Source: Guptibacillus hwajinpoensis
GTDB lineage: Bacteria; Bacillota; Bacilli; Bacillales; Guptibacillaceae
Reading direction: 5' to 3'
Assembly (NCBI RefSeq): GCF_005144865.1
Contig: NZ_SWFM01000003.1
Location: 186,001-250,000 of the forward strand
DNA length: 64,000 bases
Positions 28,082 to 37,514 of this stretch are shown here, in pieces. Position 1 is the first letter of the stretch; each line of letters opens with the position of its first letter. Made by a program: the position numbers and the translations under genes. Under the pieces are notes generated by a model. That model was not told the origin of the DNA and made no database searches. It worked only from the letters and a program-made list of their open reading frames with translations.

Positions 28082-28116
28082 CTTCTCTATTAAGTTTGCA
28101 TCTGAATAAGAAAACT

Positions 28117-28758
28117 TTAAATATTTTTCTTCTTACAATCTTTAAATTTATAAACCGTTTTACTAAGAACCTTTACATTACTATTAGAAAAACAAATAGC
28201 TCCACCTTCTGTAAGTGCAATAAATGGTGAATCATTTTCTTTAGATAACTCACAGATTAATTCATCGTCTGTAGAATCATAGTGACACCATAAACGATAA
28301 TGATTTAATAGATTTAAAGGAGCATAATCAAATGAAGTATCCTCCTTTAATAAGGTATGAGAAATATTACTTCCAAATATGATTGCCCCTGCACTTTGTC
28401 CGTAGATCGTGCCTCCACTTTCATAAAACTGAGTTAATACTTCATCGAAGCCACTTTTCCTTATAGCTTTTAACAAAGTCAACGTATAACCTCCACTGAA
28501 ATAAATAGCAGAGAACTGTTTCACTTCTTCTATCGTTTTGTTTTCTAGATCACTCCACAATGTGATTTCTCTTATACCTAAAGAAAGAAACATACTCTGA
28601 ACGTAAGCAAGACTACTTTCATATGATCTATATTGTGGGTCACCTGCTAACGGTATATAAAGAAGTGGCTTATCTTTATCAATTGATTCAACAAAATAAC
28701 GATTTGTTTCTGCATTTTGTTCGATGCTTCCTCCACCAGATAGAATTAAAGTCCCCAT
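28117..28758 (-). CDS. peptidase E-like protein (family S51)
   Basis: 213 residues of the class I glutamine-amidotransferase fold. The nucleophile elbow YGQSAGAI gives S122, the Ser of S51 dipeptidases (Asp-specific PepE), and the FSGGYT loop is also typical. The C-terminus is basic. GGAGG is 6 bases before the ATG. True PepE cleaves N-terminal Asp from dipeptides, but this clade of S51 homologues in bacilli is not well characterised. Confidence 0.82.
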   Translation of the reverse strand: MGTLILSGGGSIEQNAETNRYFVESIDKDKPLLYIPLAGDPQYRSYESSLAYVQSMFLSLGIREITLWSDLENKTIEEVKQFSAIYFSGGYTLTLLKAIRKSGFDEVLTQFYESGGTIYGQSAGAIIFGSNISHTLLKEDTSFDYAPLNLLNHYRLWCHYDSTDDELICELSKENDSPFIALTEGGAICFSNSNVKVLSKTVYKFKDCKKKNI

Positions 28759-28821
28759 ACCAATCCTCCAATGAATTAACGTCTTATTTCTTATAAGAGC
28801 TTACTCCTAAGTAATGAAAAA

Positions 28822-28850
28822 CGGGAGCCTTCCACTTACATAGAAGCTCC
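28822..28850 (-). terminator. likely Rho-independent terminator
   Basis: On the minus strand GGAGCTTC pairs with GAAGGCTCC (one bulge) and TTTTT follows. It ends the GNAT gene at 28871. Confidence 0.6.
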
Positions 28851-28870
28851 ATTATGTTGTAGAACTAAGT

Positions 28871-29356
28871 TTATATGTTTAAAACCATTCTCAACATTTT
28901 AGTTATATGACCTTCGAGATTATCATCAAATTCTGAAACGACTTTAAATCCTTTTGCATGATAAAAATTTCTTCCCACATTATTCTCTTTTTCAACATTA
29001 ATGTAAATTGAGTTAGCACCCTTTAGTTTCTTGATACCCTCATCGAGTAAGGCAGTCCCAATACCCTTGCCTTGATATTCTGGAAACAAGTATATAGCTC
29101 CTAGTTCGACTTCTCCTTGTTCTTTAACTGTAGAGAAATTAGCGAAGCCAACAATTTTTCTGTCTTTTTCAGCCACATATAAGAATGATACATCCATACG
29201 CTTTAGCATCATTTCATCACTATAAGCTGTGCTTAAAAAATTTTCTTGGATATCAAGAGGGATGATTGTCTCATATGTAGTGTTCCAGCTTATTTTAGCG
29301 ACTTGCTGAACTTCTTTAATGTCCTCTTTTTTTATTTTCCGTATTTTGTACTCCAT
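28871..29356 (-). CDS. GNAT acetyltransferase
   Basis: 161 residues: YKIRKIKKEDIKEVQQVAK start, LYLFPEYQ-type acetyl-CoA loop read as YLFPEYQGKGIGTALLDEG, then NVGRNFYHAKGFKVVSEFD. This is the common Bacillus type with the AISWxxTYxxIIP motif (ISWNTTYETIIPLDIQENFL, only part shown). The ATG at 29356 has GGGAG 8 bases upstream. Acceptor unknown. Confidence 0.87.
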   Translation of the reverse strand: MEYKIRKIKKEDIKEVQQVAKISWNTTYETIIPLDIQENFLSTAYSDEMMLKRMDVSFLYVAEKDRKIVGFANFSTVKEQGEVELGAIYLFPEYQGKGIGTALLDEGIKKLKGANSIYINVEKENNVGRNFYHAKGFKVVSEFDDNLEGHITKMLRMVLNI

Positions 29357-29598
29357 CAAATCATCTCCCTTAATACGATATACTTGCTGTTCCGTTAACG
29401 GCTCAACTCTTCAATTCCAATTATTTCAAAAGGTTACGAATATCTCAATCTTTTATTTCATAAATAGGAATTCTCTTAGGATTATGTAGATAAAGTCAGT
29501 TCAGGGTTTTGATATACTTGAGGTACTAACAGTCTAGAAGACATATACTCCATATAACGCAAACTTTGTTAGACGATTTAATTTAGAGGAGGGAATTA

Positions 29599-31764
29599 AT
29601 GAATTTAAAGCGGATTCATACAGGATACTTACTAGGTTTATCTTTGCTTATCAGTAGTGTAATCTATTTCTTCGCATCTAATTGGCAAGGAATTGAACGG
29701 ATTGAAAAGATCGGGCTTGCTGTTGGGCTCATGTTGTTGTTCTTCGTATTATCTACTATTCTCAGCCGCTTCCAGCATTCACACAGATTTCTAGAAAAAT
29801 GGCTCTGGCTAATTGGAACGATAGCGTTTGGTATTAGTGTGGCAATCATTGGTCAAACCTATAATTCACATGCGGATTCGTACCTTCTTTATATTATCTG
29901 GTTGATACCAGTTATGGTTCTGGGCGCACTCACCAGGTACAAAGCATTCTATGTATTAGGTTTTTTATTAAGTCAGCTCGCTTTTTATTTCTATGTGTTT
30001 CCAACCTCCTATTTTCCTGATTGGAAACCAGAAACAGCAGTAGCTTTACTGCTTATTTATTTACTATTCACCCATTCGTGGTTTTTTCTCTCTCGCTCCT
30101 CCCTACTGCATTCAAAATGGATTACTTTCGGGAGCTTTTGTTTTATTCATCTTGTATTTTTCGCCTCAAGTTTTGGCTACTGGGAGTACAGTACGTTCAT
30201 CGCTTGGCTCTATTTCGGATACGGATTGATAAGTGTGTTTCTATGGAAGCATCGTGAACAAAAGGAACTGTTTATTATAACTGGAATAGCACTAGGACTA
30301 TTTATATTCGGAAAAATATTTGAAGAATTATTCAACGTAATGGGTGACTTTCTACCGTTTTTCTTATTAGCTATTGTTGGCTTAATCGTATTTCTAACAG
30401 TTAAGTATATTTCTAGATTGGAACTAAGTGAAAAGGGTTCAGAAACGTGGAAACGCGTGTTTAAATCATCCATACTCTTTGTCGTAACTGTAGTCAGTAC
30501 GGTTATGTTAATCTCTGCGTTTTCCGGTATCATGTTTCTAATCTTTAGTTGGGACAATGCCCTTGCTATAATGTTCTCGTCTATATTTTTATTGCTACTA
30601 CCAGGTGTCGCTATAAAAGATAAAATTCCGTTTTTATCAAATATCTTACTCCTATCCGGATTGTCAATCATACTATCAGCCAATTTGACACATTCGTTTT
30701 CTTATAGTTTTCAACCAGAAGCGATGGTTGTTATAGTCGTCTCTTTTTGTATGATAGGTGTCGTGCTTAAACTCATAAAGAACCCATGGATTGGTTCGTA
30801 TTCTTATCTCCTCGCAAATGGAGTAGTTCTCTTATTCCTTTTTAAACTTGAAGAATCAGTCATTTCAATTGATCACTATGAACCGTTGCTGCTGCTTGTT
30901 CTCGTTATCTGTAACGGACTGATTCATATTCTAGTACGTGATGGCTGGTTCAATCGAAATGCACTGGCTTATAGTGTAGCGCCTCTATTCATCTTAACGT
31001 TTTTCTTTGAAGGGCAGTGGTTATACTGGCTTCTAAATAGTGTGTTTCTCCTTCTATCCACTGCCCTTGTCTTTTACAAACCATGGCAGTCAAATGCGTT
31101 TCGGTATTGGGTAGGACTCATTTTATGGTATGCGTTCCTGTTCTACAAGTACTATGACATTGCTTGGTCACTCGTTCATAAATCAATCACGCTGTTGGTG
31201 GCTGGTATTCTCGTATTATTGATTACACGATTGGTATCAAGAAAGTACACATCAGCTACTGTTGGAGAACCCACTTTCGTCGCAAACAGATGGAAATCAA
31301 TATGGTTAGTAGTCATAGTGATGGTTGCATTCGTTACTTATAATGGTGTGAAAAACGAGGTAACGATTCAAAATGGAAAAGAGGTTCGTCTTGTTCTTGC
31401 ACCTATTGATCCTCGCTCTATGTTACAAGGGGACTACGTGACGCTCCGTTACAATATCTCAACTTTGCCTGAAGCAACAGAACTTCCGGCTAATAAAAAG
31501 ATAAAAGTGGTAGTCACCCCCACACCACAAGGGATCTATAAGTACGGAGGATATTATAAAATCGAAGACAATTGGAATAAACCATACGAACCTTCTGATG
31601 ACGATGTTGTGATCAATGGTGTAACATATGGAAATAACGATGTTCAATACGGAATCGAGAGTTTCTTCATTCCAGAAGGTACAGGCCAGGTTTTTGAGGA
31701 TAAGAAGATAGCCATTATTAAAGTAAGTGAAAATGGCAATGCACTACTAATTGATTTAGATTGA
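29599..31764 (+). CDS. DUF2157 membrane protein fused to a GDYxxLxY domain
   Basis: 721 residues. The N-terminal 320 residues or so are a DUF2157-type membrane region (HTGYLLGLSLLISSVIYFFA, then IGQTYNSHADSYLLYIIW). More helices follow to about residue 570. The last 150 residues, outside the membrane, carry PIDPRSMLQGDYVTLRY, the hallmark of GDYxxLxY proteins. The two families are often encoded by adjacent genes; here they are one chain. Function unknown; the domain is proposed to act at the envelope. GAGGAGGG precedes the ATG. Confidence 0.82.
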   Translation: MNLKRIHTGYLLGLSLLISSVIYFFASNWQGIERIEKIGLAVGLMLLFFVLSTILSRFQHSHRFLEKWLWLIGTIAFGISVAIIGQTYNSHADSYLLYIIWLIPVMVLGALTRYKAFYVLGFLLSQLAFYFYVFPTSYFPDWKPETAVALLLIYLLFTHSWFFLSRSSLLHSKWITFGSFCFIHLVFFASSFGYWEYSTFIAWLYFGYGLISVFLWKHREQKELFIITGIALGLFIFGKIFEELFNVMGDFLPFFLLAIVGLIVFLTVKYISRLELSEKGSETWKRVFKSSILFVVTVVSTVMLISAFSGIMFLIFSWDNALAIMFSSIFLLLLPGVAIKDKIPFLSNILLLSGLSIILSANLTHSFSYSFQPEAMVVIVVSFCMIGVVLKLIKNPWIGSYSYLLANGVVLLFLFKLEESVISIDHYEPLLLLVLVICNGLIHILVRDGWFNRNALAYSVAPLFILTFFFEGQWLYWLLNSVFLLLSTALVFYKPWQSNAFRYWVGLILWYAFLFYKYYDIAWSLVHKSITLLVAGILVLLITRLVSRKYTSATVGEPTFVANRWKSIWLVVIVMVAFVTYNGVKNEVTIQNGKEVRLVLAPIDPRSMLQGDYVTLRYNISTLPEATELPANKKIKVVVTPTPQGIYKYGGYYKIEDNWNKPYEPSDDDVVINGVTYGNNDVQYGIESFFIPEGTGQVFEDKKIAIIKVSENGNALLIDLD

Positions 31765-31771
31765 AAAGAGT

Positions 31772-31802
31772 AAAGTTACCTTGTTGTTAAGGTAACTTTT
31801 TT
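31772..31802 (+). terminator. Rho-independent terminator
   Basis: AAAGTTACCTT, loop GTTGTT, AAGGTAACTTTTTT after the DUF2157 gene. Confidence 0.85.
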
Positions 31803-32030
31803 CATTCTTATCTTGTTACAGTAACAAAGCGTTGGAACTCTAAGGTCTTCTTCCAGGATCTTATATTCCGCAAGACGTTGAATTCTACAGAAACCATAGT
31901 AACACTGCAAACTCTTTCAACACCTTGCTTTTCTGATATCCTAACTTGATTCACATACAAAATAACTTTATACTTTTCGTGCATTACATTGTACATTTTT
32001 ATATTGTAAACGTTATGGGGAGGACGAATT

Positions 32031-33056
32031 GTGTTAGACTTACGCAGTGATACAGTAACAAAACCAAGTGAAAAGATGAGGAAAGCGATGTACGAGGCTG
32101 AAGTAGGGGATGATGTTTACGGTGAAGATCCAACAGTAAATAAGCTAGAAAAATTAGCTGCCAACATCCTCGGAAAAGAAGATGCCTTATTTGTAACAAG
32201 TGGTACTCAGGGAAATCAAATTGCCGGATTAGTACACTGTAAGCCAGGCCAAGAAGTAATTATGGAAGCCCAAGCGCACATCTTTTTATACGAAGCTGCA
32301 GCATTGTCTGCATTTGCTGGAGTTCAAATTAAGACTTTAGAAGGTGACAATGGTGCTATGAAACTAGGGGATGTAGAAGCAGCTATCCGAGGCGACGATA
32401 TTCACCAGCCTGAAACGGGTCTTATATGCATAGAAAACACGCATAATAAAGCAGGCGGAGCTGTTATTCCTCTTGAAAACATGGAGAAAATCTATCAACT
32501 ATCAAAAAAACTTGGTATTCCTGTTCACTTAGATGGTGCACGACTATTCAATGCTTCTGTAGCTTCTGGTATCCCAGTAAAAGAATTTGCAAAGTATACC
32601 TATTCTGTACAATTTTGCTTATCTAAAGGGTTGGGGGCACCTGTAGGTTCAATGATTGCAGGTTCCTCTGAATTTATTTCACAAGCTCGGAAATGGCGCA
32701 AACGATTAGGTGGTGGCCTAAGACAAGTTGGCGTGCTAGCTGCACCTGGTATTATTGCCCTCGAGGAAAATATAAAGCACCTTGAGCAAGATCATGAGAA
32801 CGCAAAGCAACTTGCTGAAGGACTTCAAAATATTGAAGGGATCACAATTGAAAATAAAGTAGAAACAAATATTATCTTATTAGACATTACAAAATCTAAT
32901 ACAACAACTGAGCACTTTGTAAATTATTTAAAAGAACAAAATATATTAGCTGGCCCATTTGGTCCGAACATTATTCGATTTGTTACGAACAATAGTATTA
33001 CGAAAAAAGATATCGACAATGTCTTAGTAGCTGTTCAAAAGATAGTAAATCGTTAA
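32031..33056 (+). CDS. ltaE: low-specificity L-threonine aldolase
   Basis: 341 residues, a fold-type I PLP enzyme that splits L-threonine (and allo-threonine) into glycine and acetaldehyde. MLDLRSDTVTKPSEKMRKAM is the family start; the PLP lysine is K199 in SKGLGAPVGS. HLDGARLFNA holds the Asp that contacts the pyridine nitrogen. The start is GTG with GGGGAGG 8 bases upstream. Single gene with its own terminator. Confidence 0.93.
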   Translation: MLDLRSDTVTKPSEKMRKAMYEAEVGDDVYGEDPTVNKLEKLAANILGKEDALFVTSGTQGNQIAGLVHCKPGQEVIMEAQAHIFLYEAAALSAFAGVQIKTLEGDNGAMKLGDVEAAIRGDDIHQPETGLICIENTHNKAGGAVIPLENMEKIYQLSKKLGIPVHLDGARLFNASVASGIPVKEFAKYTYSVQFCLSKGLGAPVGSMIAGSSEFISQARKWRKRLGGGLRQVGVLAAPGIIALEENIKHLEQDHENAKQLAEGLQNIEGITIENKVETNIILLDITKSNTTTEHFVNYLKEQNILAGPFGPNIIRFVTNNSITKKDIDNVLVAVQKIVNR

Positions 33057-33085
33057 CCAATATAATCATATACCTAATATATATT

Positions 33086-33125
33086 AAAAGGAGCACTTAC
33101 ACTTTGTTCAGTAAGCGCTCCTTTT
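33086..33125 (+). terminator. Rho-independent terminator of ltaE
   Basis: AAAAGGAGCACTTAC, loop, GTAAGCGCTCCTTTT with one internal mismatch. Confidence 0.85.
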
Positions 33126-33179
33126 TAATTGAATTATAACCGAACTCAAATGTATCCGATTCATACATTCTTTTTGAAT

Positions 33180-34178
33180 TTATAATAAATTTAAAGAGTC
33201 TTTTAATTCTCTCTTCAAAATATCTAACTGTTCGAGATCTGGTATAAAGTAAGAAGGGCCATCTACTTCAGGCGTAGTTCCTTTTATTTCTTTCGTTTCA
33301 ATGGAAGTTGAACCCATTGATTTGAACTTCCTCTGAAGGGCTAGGATTTCCCCTGGTTTTAAATTTGTCTCAACATTATCTTTCAACACATCTGAAATCT
33401 TATTAATCTCAAAAATCGTATCTCCTGATTTGACTTCATCGACAGTCGCTTTAATAAACTGTTTCTGACGCTCTTCTCTTGAATAGACCGTATTCACATC
33501 GCGCTTCCTCATTCTTACAAAAGCTAGGGCTTCTTCCCCATTCATTTTTGTTACTCCTTCGTCGAAATAGATACGATCATTTGAGTAGTAATTCTTTTCC
33601 CAGAATGGATATTTCACGTCAACCTTAACTCCGCCTATTGCTTCTACAATGTCATGAAAACCATCAAAATCAACTGCTACATAACGATCAATCGGGATTT
33701 CTAATAGATCTTCCACTGTTTCTACAGCTAATTTATTGGCTCCGTACTGACTAAGATACCCGTATGTATAAGCTGCATTTATTTTATGGCTCCCAGCATA
33801 TTCAGTATTAACTTTATCTCCAGACATCTCCACTTTCGTATCTCTTGGAATACTTGTCATGGTGACATTCTTTGATTTAGGATCAAGGGTTAGAACGATT
33901 TGGGTATCTGCTCTCCCACCTTTCCCATTCGAAGTATAATTTTCAATTCCTAGAAGTAGAATCGAGATCGGATCCTTGCCTATGTCGACTCTTGTATCTC
34001 GTAACTCTGACATATCATTTTCTCGGTCGAGTTCATTAAAAGACTGCTTTGCTGTGTCATATACCGAAAAAAACAAATATGCACCAACACTAATAAGAAA
34101 TAATAGAAACACAGAAAGACCGATGCGTACTTTCCGTTTAAGCTTTTTTCTTCTTCTATTTTTGATTCGATTACTCAT
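33180..34178 (-). CDS. LytR-CpsA-Psr (LCP) family cell-wall ligase
   Basis: 332 residues. A strongly basic start (NRIKNRRRKKLKRKVR), one membrane anchor and an outside LCP domain. The domain shows DPISILLLGIENY, DTQIVLTLDP, SIPRDTKVEM with the catalytic Arg, and VRMRKRD. LCP proteins (TagT/U/V) attach teichoic acid or other polymers to peptidoglycan. GGGAG is 6 bases before the ATG at 34178; an upstream Met has none. Which of the several paralogues it is cannot be said. Confidence 0.9.
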   Translation of the reverse strand: MSNRIKNRRRKKLKRKVRIGLSVFLLFLISVGAYLFFSVYDTAKQSFNELDRENDMSELRDTRVDIGKDPISILLLGIENYTSNGKGGRADTQIVLTLDPKSKNVTMTSIPRDTKVEMSGDKVNTEYAGSHKINAAYTYGYLSQYGANKLAVETVEDLLEIPIDRYVAVDFDGFHDIVEAIGGVKVDVKYPFWEKNYYSNDRIYFDEGVTKMNGEEALAFVRMRKRDVNTVYSREERQKQFIKATVDEVKSGDTIFEINKISDVLKDNVETNLKPGEILALQRKFKSMGSTSIETKEIKGTTPEVDGPSYFIPDLEQLDILKRELKDSLNLL

Positions 34179-34289
34179 AACTTTCTCCCTTATATCATTC
34201 ACTTATTTACTATGATTCTAGCATATTTAATTGAATTTAAATTTAACATCTGTACGATCCGCTTAATTTAAGTAGCCACTTATGGAAAA

Positions 34290-34829
34290 TCACAATCGCT
34301 TCCTTAACTCCATATCAGCGAAACTAGAATCAGAGTGTTCTTTGTCTCCAAAGAAGCCATTTATAGTATTAAGACCAAGTTGTGTCCAAAATCGAATAGC
34401 TTGCCAGTTCTTTATTGATACATTCGCACGAACTTCATCATATTTGGTGTGTTTCAAAATACTTAATAATCCAATAACAACCTCTTGTCCTAGCCCCTGT
34501 GATTGATATTCTTTATCTATGTACAGATAATTAATGTAAAATGTTTCAGGGTTTGGATGGCCATGATAAGTGCTAAGTATTCCAACATTGAGTTCAGTAT
34601 CTTTTATCCGTAATACTTGGATCTTAAATTGTTCTTTCATACCATTGGGTGGTAGATCCCCTGTAGTAAAACAACGTTGAATATACTTGCTATCAAGGCC
34701 GTTCCCGCTCCATTGTTTAATATAACTGCCTTGTTCATATAACTCTTGAACGATTTGAATATCGTTGTCTTTAAGGTCCTCAATGATGAGCCTCTTAGTA
34801 TCCCACATCTTAGGAATTTGTTTCAACAC
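34290..34829 (-). CDS. GNAT acetyltransferase
   Basis: About 179 residues: MWDTKRLIIEDLKDNDIQIV near the start, the acetyl-CoA loop YIDKEYQSQGLGQEVVIGLL, and NWQAIRFWTQLGLNTINGF. The first codon is GTG with no clear ribosome site, so the start could be the ATG seven codons in. Acceptor unknown. Confidence 0.8.
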   Translation of the reverse strand: MLKQIPKMWDTKRLIIEDLKDNDIQIVQELYEQGSYIKQWSGNGLDSKYIQRCFTTGDLPPNGMKEQFKIQVLRIKDTELNVGILSTYHGHPNPETFYINYLYIDKEYQSQGLGQEVVIGLLSILKHTKYDEVRANVSIKNWQAIRFWTQLGLNTINGFFGDKEHSDSSFADMELRKRL

Positions 34830-34931
34830 TTTTTTACGACTCCCTATAATTTAAATGATTTTTAAGTCATACACCTAAATAGTCTTGTTTTAATACTGCA
34901 ACCGTTCGTCTAAATTGGACATGCTCACTAG

Positions 34932-35162
34932 TTATTTTAACGGCATATATACATTAGTAACTTTTTCATTTAATCCATCAATATTCTTAAATAATTCTTC
35001 GAGAACTTCCAAAGCTCTTTCTGTTGTTCCATATGTTCCTAGCGTTTTTTTCCATTCAATAAAGAACCTTCTTTCTACAACACCTTCTATGTACCTCCCT
35101 TTTACTGATATTTCCTTCACATACAATAAACTCTTTTTATTTTGAGTCATAACCCAAATCAT
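34932..35162 (-). CDS. small conserved protein, unknown
   Basis: 76 residues: MIWVMTQNKKSLLYVKEISV, then an aromatic-basic middle (RRFFIEWKKTLGTYGTTERA) and an amphipathic helix. AGGGGG is 5 bases before the ATG, and codon use looks real. I recall similar short proteins in Bacillus and its phages, without known function. It is soluble with no signal. Confidence 0.65.
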   Translation of the reverse strand: MIWVMTQNKKSLLYVKEISVKGRYIEGVVERRFFIEWKKTLGTYGTTERALEVLEELFKNIDGLNEKVTNVYMPLK

Positions 35163-35249
35163 ATAATCCCCCTACTTATAATGTCTCTACAAAATCACCT
35201 ATTCTCACAGTTACAATTATTTCAAAATAATGGAATGAACTCAATCTTT

Positions 35250-35303
35250 TATTTCATAAAAAGGAAGCCCATCATCTTACAGATAAGCTCCCGATTGTTT
35301 AAA
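35250..35303 (-). repeat. diverged terminator-like repeat, copy A
   Basis: ATTTCATAAAAAGGAAGCCC, then ATC, loop, GATAAGCTCCC and GATTGTTTAAA; it matches 37009-37064 closely. Hairpin at 35263-35292 (minus strand followed by TTTTTATG). No gene on the minus strand ends directly upstream of it, so it may be left over from a lost or displaced gene. Confidence 0.55.
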
Positions 35304-35364
35304 ACATTTGCTGTTTAGAATTATGCGATTAATGATGCTTGATTAGTAAATTTTATTTTCAAAA

Positions 35365-35596
35365 GGCTGTTTTCATAAACATTGTTGCTATAACAGTGAG
35401 AGGGATTTCCGCTCCAGGATGCTCGCTTTCCGCGGGGCGTGCCGCTTGAGCCTCCTCGGCGCACAAAAACAGTGCGCCTGTGGGGTCTCACCTGTCCCGC
35501 TAGTCCCGCAGGAGTCGAGCATCCTTGCTCCAATTAGCTAAGTGTGGTTCTTTATACAAACTTCTTTTAAAAGCAAAAATCTTTTAGAAAAGAGCC
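35365..35596 (-). mobile_element. MITE-like repeat, copy 5
   Basis: A 232-bp element, reverse orientation, GGCTGTTTTCATAAACATTG to CTTTTAGAAAAGAGCC. Exact 8-bp duplication TTTCAAAA (35357-35364 and 35597-35604), the same target sequence as copy 2. It lies between the small gene at 34932 and the HAD gene. Confidence 0.94.
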
Positions 35597-35690
35597 TTTC
35601 AAAACGATCGCAGTAAAAACATTTGAAATTCCAGTTATTACGAATATTCAAATCAGTACAATTTACCAAGTTATTTATTTCAACTGAATG

Positions 35691-35722
35691 GAACCTATCT
35701 AATTAATGATAAGCTCCATTTA
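35691..35722 (-). terminator. likely terminator of the HAD gene
   Basis: On the minus strand TGGAGCTTATC, loop ATTAATTA, GATAGGTTCCA. No long T run. Same hairpin type as 21428, 35263 and 37024. Confidence 0.5.
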
Positions 35723-35782
35723 ATAGAATAGAGATATCAGATTAGCTTTTCATTGTTTTAGCCAAAGTCATTATTTAATTGA

Positions 35783-36655
35783 TCATGTGTTTTTTATAGT
35801 CTCTGCCACTATTGTCGACTTTAAATAATGATAGACGCCGTCATCATCACATGTAAATTCCGTCACATCGTCGACGATTTCTTTTACTTGGTCCGATGCA
35901 TTTTTCATTGCTACTGCATAATCAACAAACTGAAACATTGGTAAATCGTTGTTACTATCACCAATAGCTAATGTTTCTTCCTCAGACAAATTAAAATATC
36001 GTAACATTTCCTTGATACCAGTGGCTTTGTTCACATCTGCTACCATCACTTCGACATTATGATCAGAAGATATTGAGGTAGTAAAATCGATGTCTTGCTT
36101 TATATTTTCTAGCTCATCTTTCCATCGATTGATATGTTCTTTCGTTCTTGCGAAGAAATAGAATTTGGAAAACTTATTTTCTTCGATCTGATCTTTCCAG
36201 TCGATTTCTTCTTTAATTGCTTGTTGACGTGAAAGCCATTCATTAAGCCCAACACTCTCTGGCTTTGGATTTCTAATTTCTTGTTCAATAAATATACGAT
36301 CTTGTTTTAAAGCTATACGGTCTGCTCCATATGGGAAGAGTTCATAATAAACTTTATGTTCTCTCGCTTTTTCGATAATTTTTTCAACCAATTCAAGAGC
36401 AAGTGAATGCTCAAATATGACCTTTTCCCCATCATACCCAGCCATACCGTTTGAAGAGATGATCCCATCCACTTGAAACCCAGCAGGTACAAGCTCGTTT
36501 ATTTCATCCACAGCTCTGCCTGTTGCGATAAAAACGTATATTCCCTTATCTCGTAATTCATCAATAATTTGTTTCGTTAATCTACTTACCTTATTATAGT
36601 GATTCAAAATCGTACCATCCATATCTAAGAAAATAGCCTTTGGCTTCGTTACCAT
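35783..36655 (-). CDS. Cof-type HAD-IIB phosphatase
   Basis: 290 residues with HAD motifs: DMDGT (D11, D13), ATGRA (motif II region), Lys in the middle and GDSNNDLPMF (motif IV). The large cap insert between residues about 85 and 190 fits class IIB. Such Cof-like proteins dephosphorylate sugar phosphates, FMN or other small phosphates in the cytoplasm; substrate unknown. AGGGGG precedes the ATG. Confidence 0.9.
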   Translation of the reverse strand: MVTKPKAIFLDMDGTILNHYNKVSRLTKQIIDELRDKGIYVFIATGRAVDEINELVPAGFQVDGIISSNGMAGYDGEKVIFEHSLALELVEKIIEKAREHKVYYELFPYGADRIALKQDRIFIEQEIRNPKPESVGLNEWLSRQQAIKEEIDWKDQIEENKFSKFYFFARTKEHINRWKDELENIKQDIDFTTSISSDHNVEVMVADVNKATGIKEMLRYFNLSEEETLAIGDSNNDLPMFQFVDYAVAMKNASDQVKEIVDDVTEFTCDDDGVYHYLKSTIVAETIKNT

Positions 36656-37514
36656 AGTGATTCCCCCTATATTGTTATAAAATCTATTTTTTTATTTTAC
36701 TTATAACTTAAAAGAGCTAATTGCAAAATGTTTTTTGCCATTTTTACTGCTGTCACATAATAAAATGACCTTTCATTTATTTAAAAACCCTCTATATCCA
36801 TCCAATGAAAGCAACAAATGGTGTGATAATAAGGATACTTATCTCAGTACTTCCGATACCTTAAACAGGTTTAAAGCATGTAATAACACTGTTAACGATT
36901 TTGGGGCTGTCAAACCAAACCATAAGCCCACTAAGATTGTAGCATTGCATTCACCTCTTAGTCATTATCAGCAAATAAAATGTTATTCCTCTTCAAAAGC
37001 TTAATCCGTTATTTCACTTTAAAGGGAGCCTATCTTGTTACAGATAAGCTCCCTGATTGTTAAATCAGATTAGTATTTGATAATGTACACACCTATCAAA
37101 ATGTTAGTAGATTAATATTTTTGATGCCACTGTAACAGTTGGATTGATTGAACAAAGAGTATATCCAGCTTCGAAAACATAAGCTGCTGTTAATAAATCC
37201 TATGAGTCATAACACAACCACTCTAAATGGAAGGAATTTCAAAACTAAACACCAATCTTATAATTTTCTTCAATTACACTCAAACCTTTTATAATAACAC
37301 TATTTTTAGAGATTGTTTATTGGGAAAATGCTGTACTTCTTAACTCGTTAACCTTCATCCAAAACCATACATTTCCCAATATTATAAATTTATGGTTCGT
37401 GTTACCATAAAATTAGTAATAGTCGAACTTTTCTGACATACATATCCGGGCCCGGGATCAGAGCACCACGAGCACATAGTTTGATTGTTATAAAACATGA
37501 ATGGAGGAAAAGAA
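36656..37514. other. gene-poor stretch (about 860 bp) with remains of a small membrane gene
   Basis: No intact gene is supported. On the minus strand near 36780-36960 a frame encodes TILVGLWFGLTAPKSLTVLL and HALNLFKVSEVL, then shifts frame to ISILIITPFVAFIGWI. This looks like a decayed two-helix protein. A second copy of the terminator-like repeat is at 37009-37064. Near 37446-37455 the 10-bp palindrome CCGGGCCCGG is strikingly GC-rich for the region, about 70 bases before the subtilisin start. Confidence 0.5.
37009..37064 (-). repeat. diverged terminator-like repeat, copy B
   Basis: Hairpin GGGAGCCTATC-TTGTTACA-GATAAGCTCCC at 37024-37053 with flanks shared with 35250-35303 (ATTTCA before, GATTGTTAAA after). 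No minus-strand gene lies upstream of it. Confidence 0.55.

Noticed and set aside
31808-31996. 62-codon minus-strand frame before threonine aldolase
   Set aside because: No ribosome site, no recognisable pattern; it overlaps the ltaE promoter region.
37104-37199. Peptide frame DLLTAAYVFEAGYTLCSINP with Thr/Ser/Cys content, considered as a bacteriocin core
   Set aside because: No start codon or leader, stop just upstream, and no modification or export genes nearby.
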